The notes under the pieces were generated by a model, which searched no databases, was not told the origin of the DNA, and saw only the letters and a list, made by a program, of their open reading frames with translations. A stretch of 64,000 nucleotides of DNA from Paenibacillus psychroresistens (GTDB lineage: Bacteria; Bacillota; Bacilli; Paenibacillales; NBRC-103111). Where the stretch lies: assembly GCF_009728935.1 (NCBI RefSeq), contig NZ_CP034235.1, positions 1,086,501 to 1,150,500 on the forward strand, read 5' to 3'. The position numbers and the translations under genes were made by a program. Numbering within the stretch: the stretch's first letter is position 1; each line of letters starts with the position of its first letter. Of the stretch, positions 17,730 to 26,676 are shown piece after piece.

Positions 17730-20700
17730 ATGGAATCAAGAAATTCATTCTCTATATCTGTATCTGTTAATAAAATTGCTGTTATAACTATTTTTGTTTT
17801 AAGTCTGCTTTATCTAGCCGTTTCCTTGCCTGCTGTTTACGCGGTTGGGTCCACCTACTATGTCAATAACAAAGCTGGGTCAAACTGCAGCAATGGTGCT
17901 GCAGGTACCTCTCAATCCCAGCCTTGGTGCGATTTCACCAATGTGAATACAACAACATTTCAACCTGGTGATCAGATTCTACTTGCCCGCGGGGCAGTTT
18001 GGGATCAGGCGATGAGACCAAGCGGTTCAGGTACATCCGCAAATTACATTACTCTCGGAGCTTATGGTTCTGGCGCTAATCCAGCAATTGACAGGGGGCA
18101 TAATAGTGTCAATGACCAAACCATCAACATGACTAATCCGTCATACTGGATCTTCGAGAATTTGGAAATCAGGAACGCGGCGATGGGCATTCATATTATT
18201 GCCAACCAGCTTGGCAACCAAGGTTTGATCTTCCGCGATTTATACTTCCATGATATCGACCTCATTCTAAAAGGAGTACCAACCAACATCATTGGTGTTT
18301 GGAACTCTGTTTCAATTGCATTAGATGGAGGCCCTGAGCCCAGCCCGTCGGAGTGGCTCTGGAAAGATATCGAAATTACCCGTGTCAGGACATTAAATGC
18401 CGGTGGTTTTGTGATAACTGCCAATGATGGGTATCCGGCAACATCCATCCAAAATGTTACAATCCATGATAATGATCTGGATGCGATTCCTTCCAGCATG
18501 TTGGCTTTGGCAGAAAACAGTAACGTTAAGGTATTCTCCAACAAGATTAACAGCTGTGCACAATTGTATCAATCTCAGGGAACAACCTGTGTATTCCTGT
18601 GGAGGGGTCAGAATATCACATTTGCTAATAATATGTTTACTGTTGTTACCAATACCGGCTCCCATGATATGTCTTTTATTGATCATGAATTCTATGATGA
18701 CCAAGTTCGGTTATACAGCAATTATTTTGCTGATGCTGCCGGACCTGCAATTGAATACCTGGCTCTGAGCGGAAGTGATCGCGGAGGAGATATTAGTACG
18801 AACCATATTGTTAAAGGCAATGTATTCGCAGGGAACAGCACATCAGGCAGCAGTACGCTAAAGGGCAGTTTGTATCGTTATACTCAAACGGCTGCTTCGT
18901 TTACAGGAACGGCCAGCGATAATCTGTATTATGAACCGACCGGTTTTACTAATAACAGCGGCCTGTTCACCAATTGGACCTTAACCAATAATACTTCTAT
19001 TTCAGTTGAAACCAACATATACAACTCATCAAACGGCTTTAGCGCTACACAAGGTGCAAACCGTTGGTATTATGAGCTTTACAACGGTTCAAGCTATTCC
19101 AATTTAAGCTACGATTCCACGAACGCATATTGGGGAACATCAACAGGTTATGTGTCCAGATTCAACATTATTTCAAATAATACCAGCAGCAATTGGGTTT
19201 CTCGTACATGGAATGCTCCGAATACAGGTACTATCAGTATCCGTGGAAGGGCACTGAAGAATGATATCGCCGGCGGGGATGGCGTGAAAATACGGATAAC
19301 CAAGAATGGCACGGTTATTTATCCAGTAGGCGGAGGGGCGCAAGCTATCACGGCAACGGACCAGTCCGGGGTAGATACGAACTTGGATTCAATTTCAATC
19401 AGCTCTGGCGACATGATCCGTTTCGAAATCAATAACGGCGGAAGCGCTAATAGTGCAAATGACTTGACCAGTTGGGCTCCTTCCGTGGCCTATACCAGCA
19501 CAACCAGTGATACTACAGCTCCGGCAGCAGTCACAAATCTGGCAGTAGGTACTACCACAGTCAGCACTGCGCCATTAACCTGGACCTCACCGGGGGATGA
19601 TGCAAGCACAGGTACTGCCTCCAGCTATGATATCCGTTATTCAACATCTGCAATAACGGCTGCTAACTGGTCAAGCGCAACACAGGCAACGGGAGAACCT
19701 TCCCCTTCCGCGGCAGGAACAAGCCAGAACTTCACAGTAACCGGATTAAATCCGGGTACCACCTTTTATTTTGCGATCAAGACATTGGATGAGGTGCCGA
19801 ATACTTCTGTTATATCGAATGTACCGAACAAAACGACCAGCCCAAGCAGTAATTTGCTGTTGAGCAATCCGGGATTTGAAAGCGGATTAACTTCATGGAC
19901 TGCCCAGAACAGCTCTATAGCGGTTGATACAGGCAATGTGCATTCAGGCTCGCAAGCCGTGCGAATTTATAATCGGACACAGTCGTACAGCGCTGCAAAA
20001 CAAGATATTAAGAGTATTCTGCTGGCCAATGGACAGGGGAATTATACCGCCAGTGCTTGGGCAAAATTCTCAAGCGGATCAGGTAATGCCTTTCTTGTCA
20101 TCAATACAGTCGATAGCGGGGGGAGTCATTGGTTTACTACCGACTCAATCTCTGTAGGCACAAGCTATACGCAGTTTTCGGGGACCTTAAACATAACCTG
20201 GACGGGAACTTTGTCAAGCGCTGTCATCTATACGCAAACCAGTTCTTCACTTACCGATATGTATGAGGATGATTTCAGTCTAGTGTTCACAAGCAGTGAT
20301 ACAACAGCTCCTTCGGCAATAACGAACCTTGCAGTTGGGACAACAACATTAAGCACTGTACCTTTAAGCTGGACTTCACCGGGGGATGATGGAAGCACAG
20401 GCACTGCCTCAAGCTATGATATTAGATACTCCACGTCAGCAATAACGACCGGCAACTGGGCAAGTGCAACGCAGGCAACTGGTGAACCTACCCCTTCTAT
20501 TGCAGGAACGAGCGAGAGCTTCACTGTGAACGGATTGAATTCAGGAACGACTTATTACTTTGCGATCAAGACATCGGATGAAATGCCAAACGAATCAGGT
20601 TTATCCAATTTACCGAATGGAACAACCAGTCCAAGCGATAATTTGCTGCTTTCCAATCCCGGTTTTGAAAGTGGATTAACCTCTTGGAGTGCCCAAACCA

Positions 20701-22067
20701 GCTCAATAGCAGTAGATACTGGCAATGTGAATTCAGGCTCGCAAGCTGTACGTATATATAATCGGACAGCGGTGTACAGCTCTGTGAAACAGGATATTAA
20801 AAGTATATTGCTGGCAAACGGGCAAGGAAATTATTCCGCAAGCGCATGGTCCAAATTCTCCAGCGGGTCCAATAATGTACTTATTGTCGTCAATACAGTG
20901 GATAGCGGCGGAAGCCATTGGTTTGAAACAACCTGGACCTCGGTAGGCACAAGCTACACGCAGCTTTCGGGAACCTTAAATATTACTTGGACGGGAACCT
21001 TATCCAGTGCGCTCATTTATACGTCAACCAGCACTGCGCTTACTGATATGTATCAAGATGACTTCAGTTTAGTGTTCGCGAGCAGTGATACAACTGCTCC
21101 TTCGGTTATCACTAATTTCGCCGTAGGGACCACAACAGCCAGCACTGCGCCGTTAACCTGGACTTCACCAGGGGATGATGGAAGCTCGGGTGCAGCAACG
21201 ACATACGATATCAGATACTCGACTTCAACTATTACCTCCGGAAACTGGGCAAGCGCAACACAGGCTGTGGGCGAACCTGTGCCTGCTGTAGCGGGAACAA
21301 GCGAGAGCTTTACAGTAACCGATTTGAACCCTAGCACCACTTATTACTTTGCGATCAAGACAAAGGATGAAATGTCAAACGAATCGGGTTTATCCAATGT
21401 AACGAACGGTACTACAACAAGCGGTATGGATTCAACCATCGTTGGAGAATGGAAGTTTAACGAAACAAGCGGTACATCAGCGGATGATACATCTGCGAAT
21501 AGTAATATAGGAACCTTGACCAACGGGGCAGTCTTTGCCACTGGGGGCAAGAGCGGCTATGCGGTCAGCTTGGACGGAACAAACGATTATGTGAATATTG
21601 CGGACAATGCCGCTTTGGATGGAATGAGTGCACTCACGGTTTCGGCTTGGGTCAATCTTACACAAATGGCGGCACTCGGTTATATTCCTGTCGGCAAGGA
21701 TTGGGGCGGGGAATCTTATAGGATCTTTATCAATGCTGCCGGAACCGTACAATTTGTTGTAAGAACAACCAATAACAGCTGGTATTCAGCGGGTACCGCA
21801 GCTGTTTCTCCGAGCGCTTTGACCGCCGGCACCTGGTATCATCTTGTCGGAACTTACGATGGGGCTAATGTCAAGATTTACATTAACGGGGTTTATCAAG
21901 CTACTGGTTCGCAGACCATTTCGGGCAGCATATACAACACCGGGGCAGCATTAAGGATTGGCTATTTGGATTTATCCAATTACACGAAAGGAAAAGTCGA
22001 TGAAGTCCGCATCTATAACAGAGCGCTTAATGCATCCGAAGTTTTAAGTTTGTACAATTCCTATTAA
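17730..22067 (+). CDS. Secreted multidomain beta-helix protein with FN3, CBM and LamG modules
   Basis: A 1445-residue secreted protein, probably an extracellular polysaccharide lyase or hydrolase. Order: signal peptide (about 1-37); right-handed parallel beta-helix (about 40-430, begins STYYVNNKAGSNCSNG); a linking beta domain (about 430-590); FN3-1 (from 594), CBM-1, FN3-2 (from 857), CBM-2, FN3-3 (from 1120); and a C-terminal LamG/concanavalin-like domain (from about 1232, EWKFNETSGT to VRIYNRALNASEV). The CBM units begin NLLLSNPGFESGLTSW, typical of CenC-like modules. No cell-wall anchor is seen. It sits between the ABC importer and the large catabolic operon, with a cre site upstream. Substrate not readable. 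Confidence 0.85.
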   Translation: MESRNSFSISVSVNKIAVITIFVLSLLYLAVSLPAVYAVGSTYYVNNKAGSNCSNGAAGTSQSQPWCDFTNVNTTTFQPGDQILLARGAVWDQAMRPSGSGTSANYITLGAYGSGANPAIDRGHNSVNDQTINMTNPSYWIFENLEIRNAAMGIHIIANQLGNQGLIFRDLYFHDIDLILKGVPTNIIGVWNSVSIALDGGPEPSPSEWLWKDIEITRVRTLNAGGFVITANDGYPATSIQNVTIHDNDLDAIPSSMLALAENSNVKVFSNKINSCAQLYQSQGTTCVFLWRGQNITFANNMFTVVTNTGSHDMSFIDHEFYDDQVRLYSNYFADAAGPAIEYLALSGSDRGGDISTNHIVKGNVFAGNSTSGSSTLKGSLYRYTQTAASFTGTASDNLYYEPTGFTNNSGLFTNWTLTNNTSISVETNIYNSSNGFSATQGANRWYYELYNGSSYSNLSYDSTNAYWGTSTGYVSRFNIISNNTSSNWVSRTWNAPNTGTISIRGRALKNDIAGGDGVKIRITKNGTVIYPVGGGAQAITATDQSGVDTNLDSISISSGDMIRFEINNGGSANSANDLTSWAPSVAYTSTTSDTTAPAAVTNLAVGTTTVSTAPLTWTSPGDDASTGTASSYDIRYSTSAITAANWSSATQATGEPSPSAAGTSQNFTVTGLNPGTTFYFAIKTLDEVPNTSVISNVPNKTTSPSSNLLLSNPGFESGLTSWTAQNSSIAVDTGNVHSGSQAVRIYNRTQSYSAAKQDIKSILLANGQGNYTASAWAKFSSGSGNAFLVINTVDSGGSHWFTTDSISVGTSYTQFSGTLNITWTGTLSSAVIYTQTSSSLTDMYEDDFSLVFTSSDTTAPSAITNLAVGTTTLSTVPLSWTSPGDDGSTGTASSYDIRYSTSAITTGNWASATQATGEPTPSIAGTSESFTVNGLNSGTTYYFAIKTSDEMPNESGLSNLPNGTTSPSDNLLLSNPGFESGLTSWSAQTSSIAVDTGNVNSGSQAVRIYNRTAVYSSVKQDIKSILLANGQGNYSASAWSKFSSGSNNVLIVVNTVDSGGSHWFETTWTSVGTSYTQLSGTLNITWTGTLSSALIYTSTSTALTDMYQDDFSLVFASSDTTAPSVITNFAVGTTTASTAPLTWTSPGDDGSSGAATTYDIRYSTSTITSGNWASATQAVGEPVPAVAGTSESFTVTDLNPSTTYYFAIKTKDEMSNESGLSNVTNGTTTSGMDSTIVGEWKFNETSGTSADDTSANSNIGTLTNGAVFATGGKSGYAVSLDGTNDYVNIADNAALDGMSALTVSAWVNLTQMAALGYIPVGKDWGGESYRIFINAAGTVQFVVRTTNNSWYSAGTAAVSPSALTAGTWYHLVGTYDGANVKIYINGVYQATGSQTISGSIYNTGAALRIGYLDLSNYTKGKVDEVRIYNRALNASEVLSLYNSY
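19509..21420 (+). repeat. Tandem 789-bp FN3-CBM coding repeat (2.4 units)
   Basis: The segment starting with the codons for DTTAPA/DTTAPS recurs at 19509, 20298 and 21087, exactly 789 bases (263 codons) apart. The first two units carry FN3 plus CBM; the third carries only FN3 before the LamG domain. This indicates recent internal duplication. Confidence 0.88.
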
Positions 22068-22202
22068 CGATCCAAGGCAGCGAGGCTTGCACAGATGCCG
22101 TTGTAAATGCAGCAAAGAAATTCCAATAATTCAAAAGCGGAACGTTACTCGCTCATGGCTGCCGATCTAACCCATTATTTTAGAGCATTTGATCACAATA
22201 GA

Positions 22203-22254
22203 ACCCTTCGTTTGTCATTGTGTGTTACTACACAATATACTCCAAAAGAAGGGT
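22203..22254 (+). terminator. Likely terminator hairpin after secreted protein gene
   Basis: ACCCTTCGTTTG (22203-22214) pairs with CAAAAGAAGGGT (22243-22254) with one mismatch. An inner ATTGTGT/ACACAAT pairing lengthens the stem, and GTTTCTATT follows. The T run is weak. The rest of 22068-22413 holds promoter copy C and no gene I can support. Confidence 0.5.
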
Positions 22255-22284
22255 GTTTCTATTGGAAAGAATATGAAATGAAGA

Positions 22285-22348
22285 AGTCAAATTTGCGTTA
22301 GAAATATCAATTTCGAGTATTGAGAGCTTATTGGAACTTCGCTATGGT
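22285..22348 (+). promoter_or_regulatory. YesN-type regulated promoter, copy C (before the large operon)
   Basis: AGTCAA at 22285 and TATCAA at 22305 are 20 bases apart. TTGAGA is at 22320-22325, then a 17-base spacer and TATGGT (22343-22348) as a weaker -10. The shared block with copy B is identical from GTCAAATTT through AGAAATATCAA. The weaker -10 suggests stronger dependence on the activator. Confidence 0.82.
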
Positions 22349-22413
22349 AGAAAGAGAAGAAAATTGCTTTTAATTTTATTCTCAAGAGAGAACGGATAGG
22401 GGAGGAAATAAGC

Positions 22414-24033
22414 ATGTATGAAAAAACAGTTGAACATTACTCATGGTGGCAAAAACAGCCGATTGATGTAAAGGACTGGCCTTTGCTCATTGACGATAAA
22501 AGCCAGCTTTTTATAGATGATCATATCATTGCAGAAAAAAAGAATGTTGAGAAACAGTTCCACCAACCAACGAAGCTTGAAAATCCGGTTCTGCTGCCTG
22601 AGCATCCGTGGGAGGGAACATCTTGTCTAGCTCATGGGACGGTGATTAAGGAAGCTTCGGGAAGGCTGAGGATGTACTATACAGGTTTTGTTGCTGAAAT
22701 GCCAGTAGATCTAAACAGAAAACATGTGCAAATGAATACAATGTGTATTGCGTTCTCCGACGATGGAATCCATTGGGAAAAACCTGATTTAGGGATGCAT
22801 CCATATGGAGACAGAAATGATACAAACCTATTCCTCCCGAACCAGCCTGATGTTACGATCTATGAACAATTCAGTGTTATTTACGATGAAAAGGATAGTG
22901 ATCCCGGACGCAGATGGAAAATGGGTGTATTTCATATGGGCAAAGATGTCCTTCTGCCTAATCCGGATAACCCCAAGTTGATAATAATGAGCCCCGGACC
23001 TTATGAAGGTACGGGGTATTATGCCTATTTCTCCGAAGACGGCTTTCACTGGAATCAGTATCCGGAACCGATCATGTCAAGCGGTTGGACCCTTGAGCTT
23101 CTGAAATGGCCGCTACCCGGTGTCGGTGAGAATACATCGGTTATGTATGATACTGCCAGAGACAAGTTTGTAGCTTTTGTAAGAATATTTGATTGCAGAC
23201 CAGGGATGCCCGCGACATGGAGGGCTAGAGCCATATGTGAAAGTGATGATTTTATTCACTGGACAACGCCCCGTGTATTGTTTCTGCCATTGGAAGATGA
23301 TGAACCGGGTCTGCAATTTTACGGCAGCACAGGCTTTAATTATGAAAGCATGTATCTGGGGTTATTGCGCTGTTGGCGGTCTGGAACCACCAAGCAATTA
23401 TATTTTCAGCTCGTTTCAAGCCGGGATGGGCAGCATTGGGAGCGGGCCGCCTATCGTCAGCCTTTTATTGGTAATGAACCGTTGGGAACCATAGGCGCAG
23501 GGTATCAAAGTGATTTTTCAAATCCTCCCATCCGTATGGGGGATGAGCTGTGGTTTTATTATGGCAGCAGTCAATTTGGCAAGAATGTACGCCCTAATAT
23601 TGGCGGCATCTGCCTAGCCAAGCTAAGGCTCGATGGGTTCGCATCCATCGAAGGAGGTTATGCCACAGGCAGTATAGTTACCAGGCCGCTTGATTTTTAC
23701 GGTAAACTGCTTACGATAAATGGATTGCCGCGAAAAGCTGGGAAATTTGGAGTGACAGGCTCTGTTGAACATGGAATGTTTGTGAATACCGGGATTGTCG
23801 AAGGAAAAGCCGGGAATATTGTTGTTGAGATTCTGGATCGCCATCATAACCCTATTGAGGGATATGGACCAGAGGACTGCATTCCCATAACCGAGGATTC
23901 TATTGCTGCACCGGTCAGATGGAAGAATCACCAAGATTTATCTGCTTTGGAGGGCGAGACAATCAGGCTTAAGTTTCATATTACGAATGCTGGCCTCTAC
24001 TCTTTTGCGATAAAAGGAGGTAGTACCCAATGA
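22414..24033 (+). CDS. Beta-propeller glycosidase-like protein, paralogue 1
   Basis: A 539-residue cytoplasmic protein without signal peptide. It shows four S-x-D-x-x-x-W-like blade motifs: SDDGIHW (about 114), SEDGFHW (about 206), ESDDFIHW (about 275) and SSRDGQHW (about 334). This fits a GH32/43/68-type five-bladed propeller. The N-terminal SQLFIDDHIIAEKKNV is conserved in uncharacterised relatives. A C-terminal beta domain (about 430-539) may bind sugar. Activity is unproven; glycosidase or phosphorylase on a plant-type sugar is plausible. First gene of the large operon behind promoter copy C, with AGGGGAGG as ribosome binding site. A close paralogue is at 32141 and a remnant of a third at 25739. 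Confidence 0.7.
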   Translation: MYEKTVEHYSWWQKQPIDVKDWPLLIDDKSQLFIDDHIIAEKKNVEKQFHQPTKLENPVLLPEHPWEGTSCLAHGTVIKEASGRLRMYYTGFVAEMPVDLNRKHVQMNTMCIAFSDDGIHWEKPDLGMHPYGDRNDTNLFLPNQPDVTIYEQFSVIYDEKDSDPGRRWKMGVFHMGKDVLLPNPDNPKLIIMSPGPYEGTGYYAYFSEDGFHWNQYPEPIMSSGWTLELLKWPLPGVGENTSVMYDTARDKFVAFVRIFDCRPGMPATWRARAICESDDFIHWTTPRVLFLPLEDDEPGLQFYGSTGFNYESMYLGLLRCWRSGTTKQLYFQLVSSRDGQHWERAAYRQPFIGNEPLGTIGAGYQSDFSNPPIRMGDELWFYYGSSQFGKNVRPNIGGICLAKLRLDGFASIEGGYATGSIVTRPLDFYGKLLTINGLPRKAGKFGVTGSVEHGMFVNTGIVEGKAGNIVVEILDRHHNPIEGYGPEDCIPITEDSIAAPVRWKNHQDLSALEGETIRLKFHITNAGLYSFAIKGGSTQ

Positions 24034-24845
24034 ATGCCAGAGAATTGAAAACTGCAATGGCAGCAGGAAAACGTGTATATGGAATGTTAGTGGTGTCTCC
24101 ATCACCCAAATGGCCGCTAGAGCTGCAAAAGCTTGGAATGGATTTTGTTTTTATTGACACTGAACACATAGCCATCGATCGGCACCAGCTTTCCTGGATG
24201 TGCCACACTTTTCGCGCGTTGAATATAGCACCGATTGTACGCATTCCTGCCCCTGATCCTTATGAGGCGACTATGGTATTAGATTGCGGAGCTCGCGGAA
24301 TTATTGCACCATATGTGGAAAGCGTGGAGCAAGTTCAGGCATTGAGAGGTGCTGTTAAATTGCGCCCGCTAAAAGGCAGGAAGCTGGAAAACATTCTGAA
24401 CGGAACAGAAAACCTGGATGGAGAGTTTGCCACATACATTCAGCGCAACAACGAGGAACATATTCTAATTGTTAATATTGAAAGTATACCGGCTCTTGAT
24501 GCTTTGGATGAGATCCTGCAAGTTCCCGGACTTGACGCTGTATTAATCGGGCCGCATGACCTATCCTGCAGTCTCGGAGTGCCTGAGCAGTATACCCATC
24601 CAATATTCGATGGAGCGGTTTGCACCATATTGAGCAAAGCCAGAGCAGCTGGTGTGGGAGCGGGGCTGCATTATTGGAAGGATATGAATCAGCAGGTAAG
24701 ATGGGCCAAAGAATTTGGGCTCAATTTGATCGTGCATAAATCAGATTTGACTTTTGTCGTAGAAGGGTATAGGAATGAAGTCGGCATCCTGAAGGGAATG
24801 TTGGGCGATAGTTCATCTTCTGTACAGACAAGTATAAATATTTAG
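24030..24845 (+). CDS. HpaI/HpcH-family aldolase
   Basis: A 271-residue class II (metal-dependent) aldolase of the family that splits 2-keto-3-deoxy sugar acids or 4-hydroxy-2-oxo acids to pyruvate plus an aldehyde. Visible signatures: the His in DTEHIAID, the Arg in IVRIPAPDP, the metal Glu in VNIESIPALD and the metal Asp in LIGPHDLSCSLG. It overlaps the preceding gene by four bases (ATGA). The closest named relatives by logic are 2-keto-3-deoxy-L-rhamnonate aldolases, but sugar specificity cannot be read. Confidence 0.85.
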   Translation: MNARELKTAMAAGKRVYGMLVVSPSPKWPLELQKLGMDFVFIDTEHIAIDRHQLSWMCHTFRALNIAPIVRIPAPDPYEATMVLDCGARGIIAPYVESVEQVQALRGAVKLRPLKGRKLENILNGTENLDGEFATYIQRNNEEHILIVNIESIPALDALDEILQVPGLDAVLIGPHDLSCSLGVPEQYTHPIFDGAVCTILSKARAAGVGAGLHYWKDMNQQVRWAKEFGLNLIVHKSDLTFVVEGYRNEVGILKGMLGDSSSSVQTSINI

Positions 24846-24898
24846 AGATGTGTAATTAATTTGAAATAACTATTCCTTAACACAAAGGAGCATGAGTA

Positions 24899-25726
24899 AT
24901 GGAAAATACATTCTCACCTGAGGAAAATAACCAGCAGTATTACCGATACGACCAAATCGCAGAGAAATTGCACGGGTTGGACGCTGTGGATGAAGAGCAG
25001 ATAATAAAATACCGAAATCAAGGATATTTAGCGGTGGAAGAAGTGCTTACCCTTGAAGAGGTTAAAAAGTCTATAGATGCATTGTTAGAGCTAATCAACA
25101 CCAGATCTAGAGGAGCCAGGATTGAGTTATACATGAAAACGTGGGATGAACTGAAAACGGATGAGGAACGCGAGCTTGCGGTGAGGAAAGTCAGCAATTT
25201 TGTAGAAAACGATGAATGGTTGAAAGGGATTGCCAATCATCCGGGGATTATGGCCAAACTTGAACTAATACTTGGGGAAAAACCGAAGCTTGCTCAAGCC
25301 ATAGCATTGTTAAAGCCTCCAGGAGGGTTAGATATTCCGTGGCACCAGGATATGTCAGTGGGAGGATTGGCGTATGACAAAACCGTTATAGGTGTTTGGA
25401 TCGCTTTGGATGAGGCGGAATTGGAAAACGGATGTATGCACGTCATTCCCGGATCCCATGCTGGAGGGGCAATACCCCATTACGCCTTGAGGTCATGGCA
25501 GCTTTGCGGAAGAGATATTCCGGTCGAGGAGGATGTTGCCGTAACTTTGAAACCGGGGGGATTAATGTTATTTCACGGCCTTATCAAGCACGGCACACCC
25601 CATAACCTTTCGGCAAAACGCCGCCGTGCTTTACAGTTCCATTATGTAGGGATAAGTGCGAAAAAGTTGGTACCGGCGGAATATAAACGAATGTTCACGA
25701 ATGATATGACTAGTGCGGAATGTTAG
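24899..25726 (+). CDS. PhyH-family Fe(II)/2-oxoglutarate dioxygenase
   Basis: A 275-residue phytanoyl-CoA dioxygenase-like enzyme. Iron ligands are visible as H-x-D in PWHQDMSVGG and the distal His in LIKHGTPHN, with R-R-R-A-L-Q-F-H after it for 2-oxoglutarate. GCMHVIPGSHAGG is the typical family block. Start ATG 24899 has AAAGGAG 8 bases upstream. Placement between two aldolase genes suggests oxidation, hydroxylation or O-demethylation of an uncommon sugar. This is inferred. Confidence 0.82.
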   Translation: MENTFSPEENNQQYYRYDQIAEKLHGLDAVDEEQIIKYRNQGYLAVEEVLTLEEVKKSIDALLELINTRSRGARIELYMKTWDELKTDEERELAVRKVSNFVENDEWLKGIANHPGIMAKLELILGEKPKLAQAIALLKPPGGLDIPWHQDMSVGGLAYDKTVIGVWIALDEAELENGCMHVIPGSHAGGAIPHYALRSWQLCGRDIPVEEDVAVTLKPGGLMLFHGLIKHGTPHNLSAKRRRALQFHYVGISAKKLVPAEYKRMFTNDMTSAEC

Positions 25727-25738
25727 CAAGTTCGCTAC

Positions 25739-25780
25739 GATTCTGTTGCTGTTCCGGTTAAATGGAAGAATCACAATTAG
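25739..25780 (+). pseudogene. Remnant of a third beta-propeller gene (C-terminal piece)
   Basis: These bases encode DSVAVPVKWKNHN then stop. The paralogues at 22414 and 32141 carry DSIAAPVRWKNH and DAVASPVRWKNH at the matching place near their C-termini. DNA similarity is clear over about 40 bases. It is a scar of an earlier or recombined copy of the gene, lying between the PhyH and DapA-type genes. Confidence 0.65.
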
Positions 25781-25803
25781 TTCTGCATAAGGAGGTCAGT
25801 TTC

Positions 25804-26652
25804 TTGAATACCAAACAAAAGATATTAGAAGGTGTCATAGTCCCCATGGTTACTCCTATAACTGCTGCAGGTGATGTTGATTATGAGGGAGCAGTCGAGC
25901 TGGCGAAATGGCTGGTCCACAATGGGATGGACGGATTGTTTCTGGCAGGAACCACCGGCCGATTTTCTCATTTCACTCCCTTGCAAAATATGAAGATATG
26001 CTCAGCAGTTGCTAAAGCGGTTGGCAATCAGGTAACCATTTACGGAGGAGCCTGCGACAGCGGCCTGCACCGCATATTAGAAAATGTAAGGCTGATGAAG
26101 GAAGCTGGTGCTGATTTCGTAGTAACTACCGCGCCTTATTACCTTCCGTATGCCATGCATGAAGCGGAGGACGTTCTCCGCAAAGTGGCGGATGTGTCCC
26201 CATTGCCGGTTATTTATTACAACATTCCTCCATTTGTCGGGTATGGGCTGAGAGCGGAATTTTTGACGGAAATGGCGGATCATCCGAATGTGGTCGGCTA
26301 TAAGGATTCTGCTAACGATATCGTCCATCATTTGGATGTGCTGAAATTTACGAAGGATAAGAGCTTCAATGTGCTGAGTGGTAAAGAGAAGACGTTTATA
26401 GAAGGGTTTAAAGCTGGATCCAAAGGACTTGTCGTAGCGTTTGCCAATGTTTATCCGAAGCTTTATGCGGATTTGTTGCAGTCGGTTAAGCAAGGAAACT
26501 GGAGCCAAGCAGAGATACTTCAAAAGAAAGCGATCCAAAATCTCGAAGATTATTATATTGCTGCGTACAATGCACGGCCTGTATTTTCTACGATGATGAT
26601 CTATATGGAGGATTTATTGAGAAACCAGGGCATTCAAGTCAAGCTGAGTTAA
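25804..26652 (+). CDS. DapA/NanA-family (class I) aldolase or dehydratase
   Basis: A TIM-barrel enzyme of 282 residues. The Schiff-base Lys lies in VVGYKDSAND and the catalytic Tyr in PVIYYNIPPF. GLFLAGTTGRFSHFT replaces the usual GTTGE block. Members condense or cleave pyruvate with aldehydes (dihydrodipicolinate synthase, sialic acid lyase, 2-keto-3-deoxy acid aldolase). In this operon a sugar-acid lyase is more likely than lysine biosynthesis. AAGGAGG at 25789-25795 lies 8 bases before TTG 25804; the in-frame ATG at 25762 falls inside the gene remnant and lacks a site. Confidence 0.88.
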   Translation: MNTKQKILEGVIVPMVTPITAAGDVDYEGAVELAKWLVHNGMDGLFLAGTTGRFSHFTPLQNMKICSAVAKAVGNQVTIYGGACDSGLHRILENVRLMKEAGADFVVTTAPYYLPYAMHEAEDVLRKVADVSPLPVIYYNIPPFVGYGLRAEFLTEMADHPNVVGYKDSANDIVHHLDVLKFTKDKSFNVLSGKEKTFIEGFKAGSKGLVVAFANVYPKLYADLLQSVKQGNWSQAEILQKKAIQNLEDYYIAAYNARPVFSTMMIYMEDLLRNQGIQVKLS

Positions 26653-26676
26653 ACTCTCGAAAGGAGCAATCAAACT

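Noticed and set aside
22107..22301. 64-codon ORF between the secreted protein gene and promoter copy C
   Set aside because: It spans the terminator-like hairpin and the regulatory repeats, and has no ribosome binding site.
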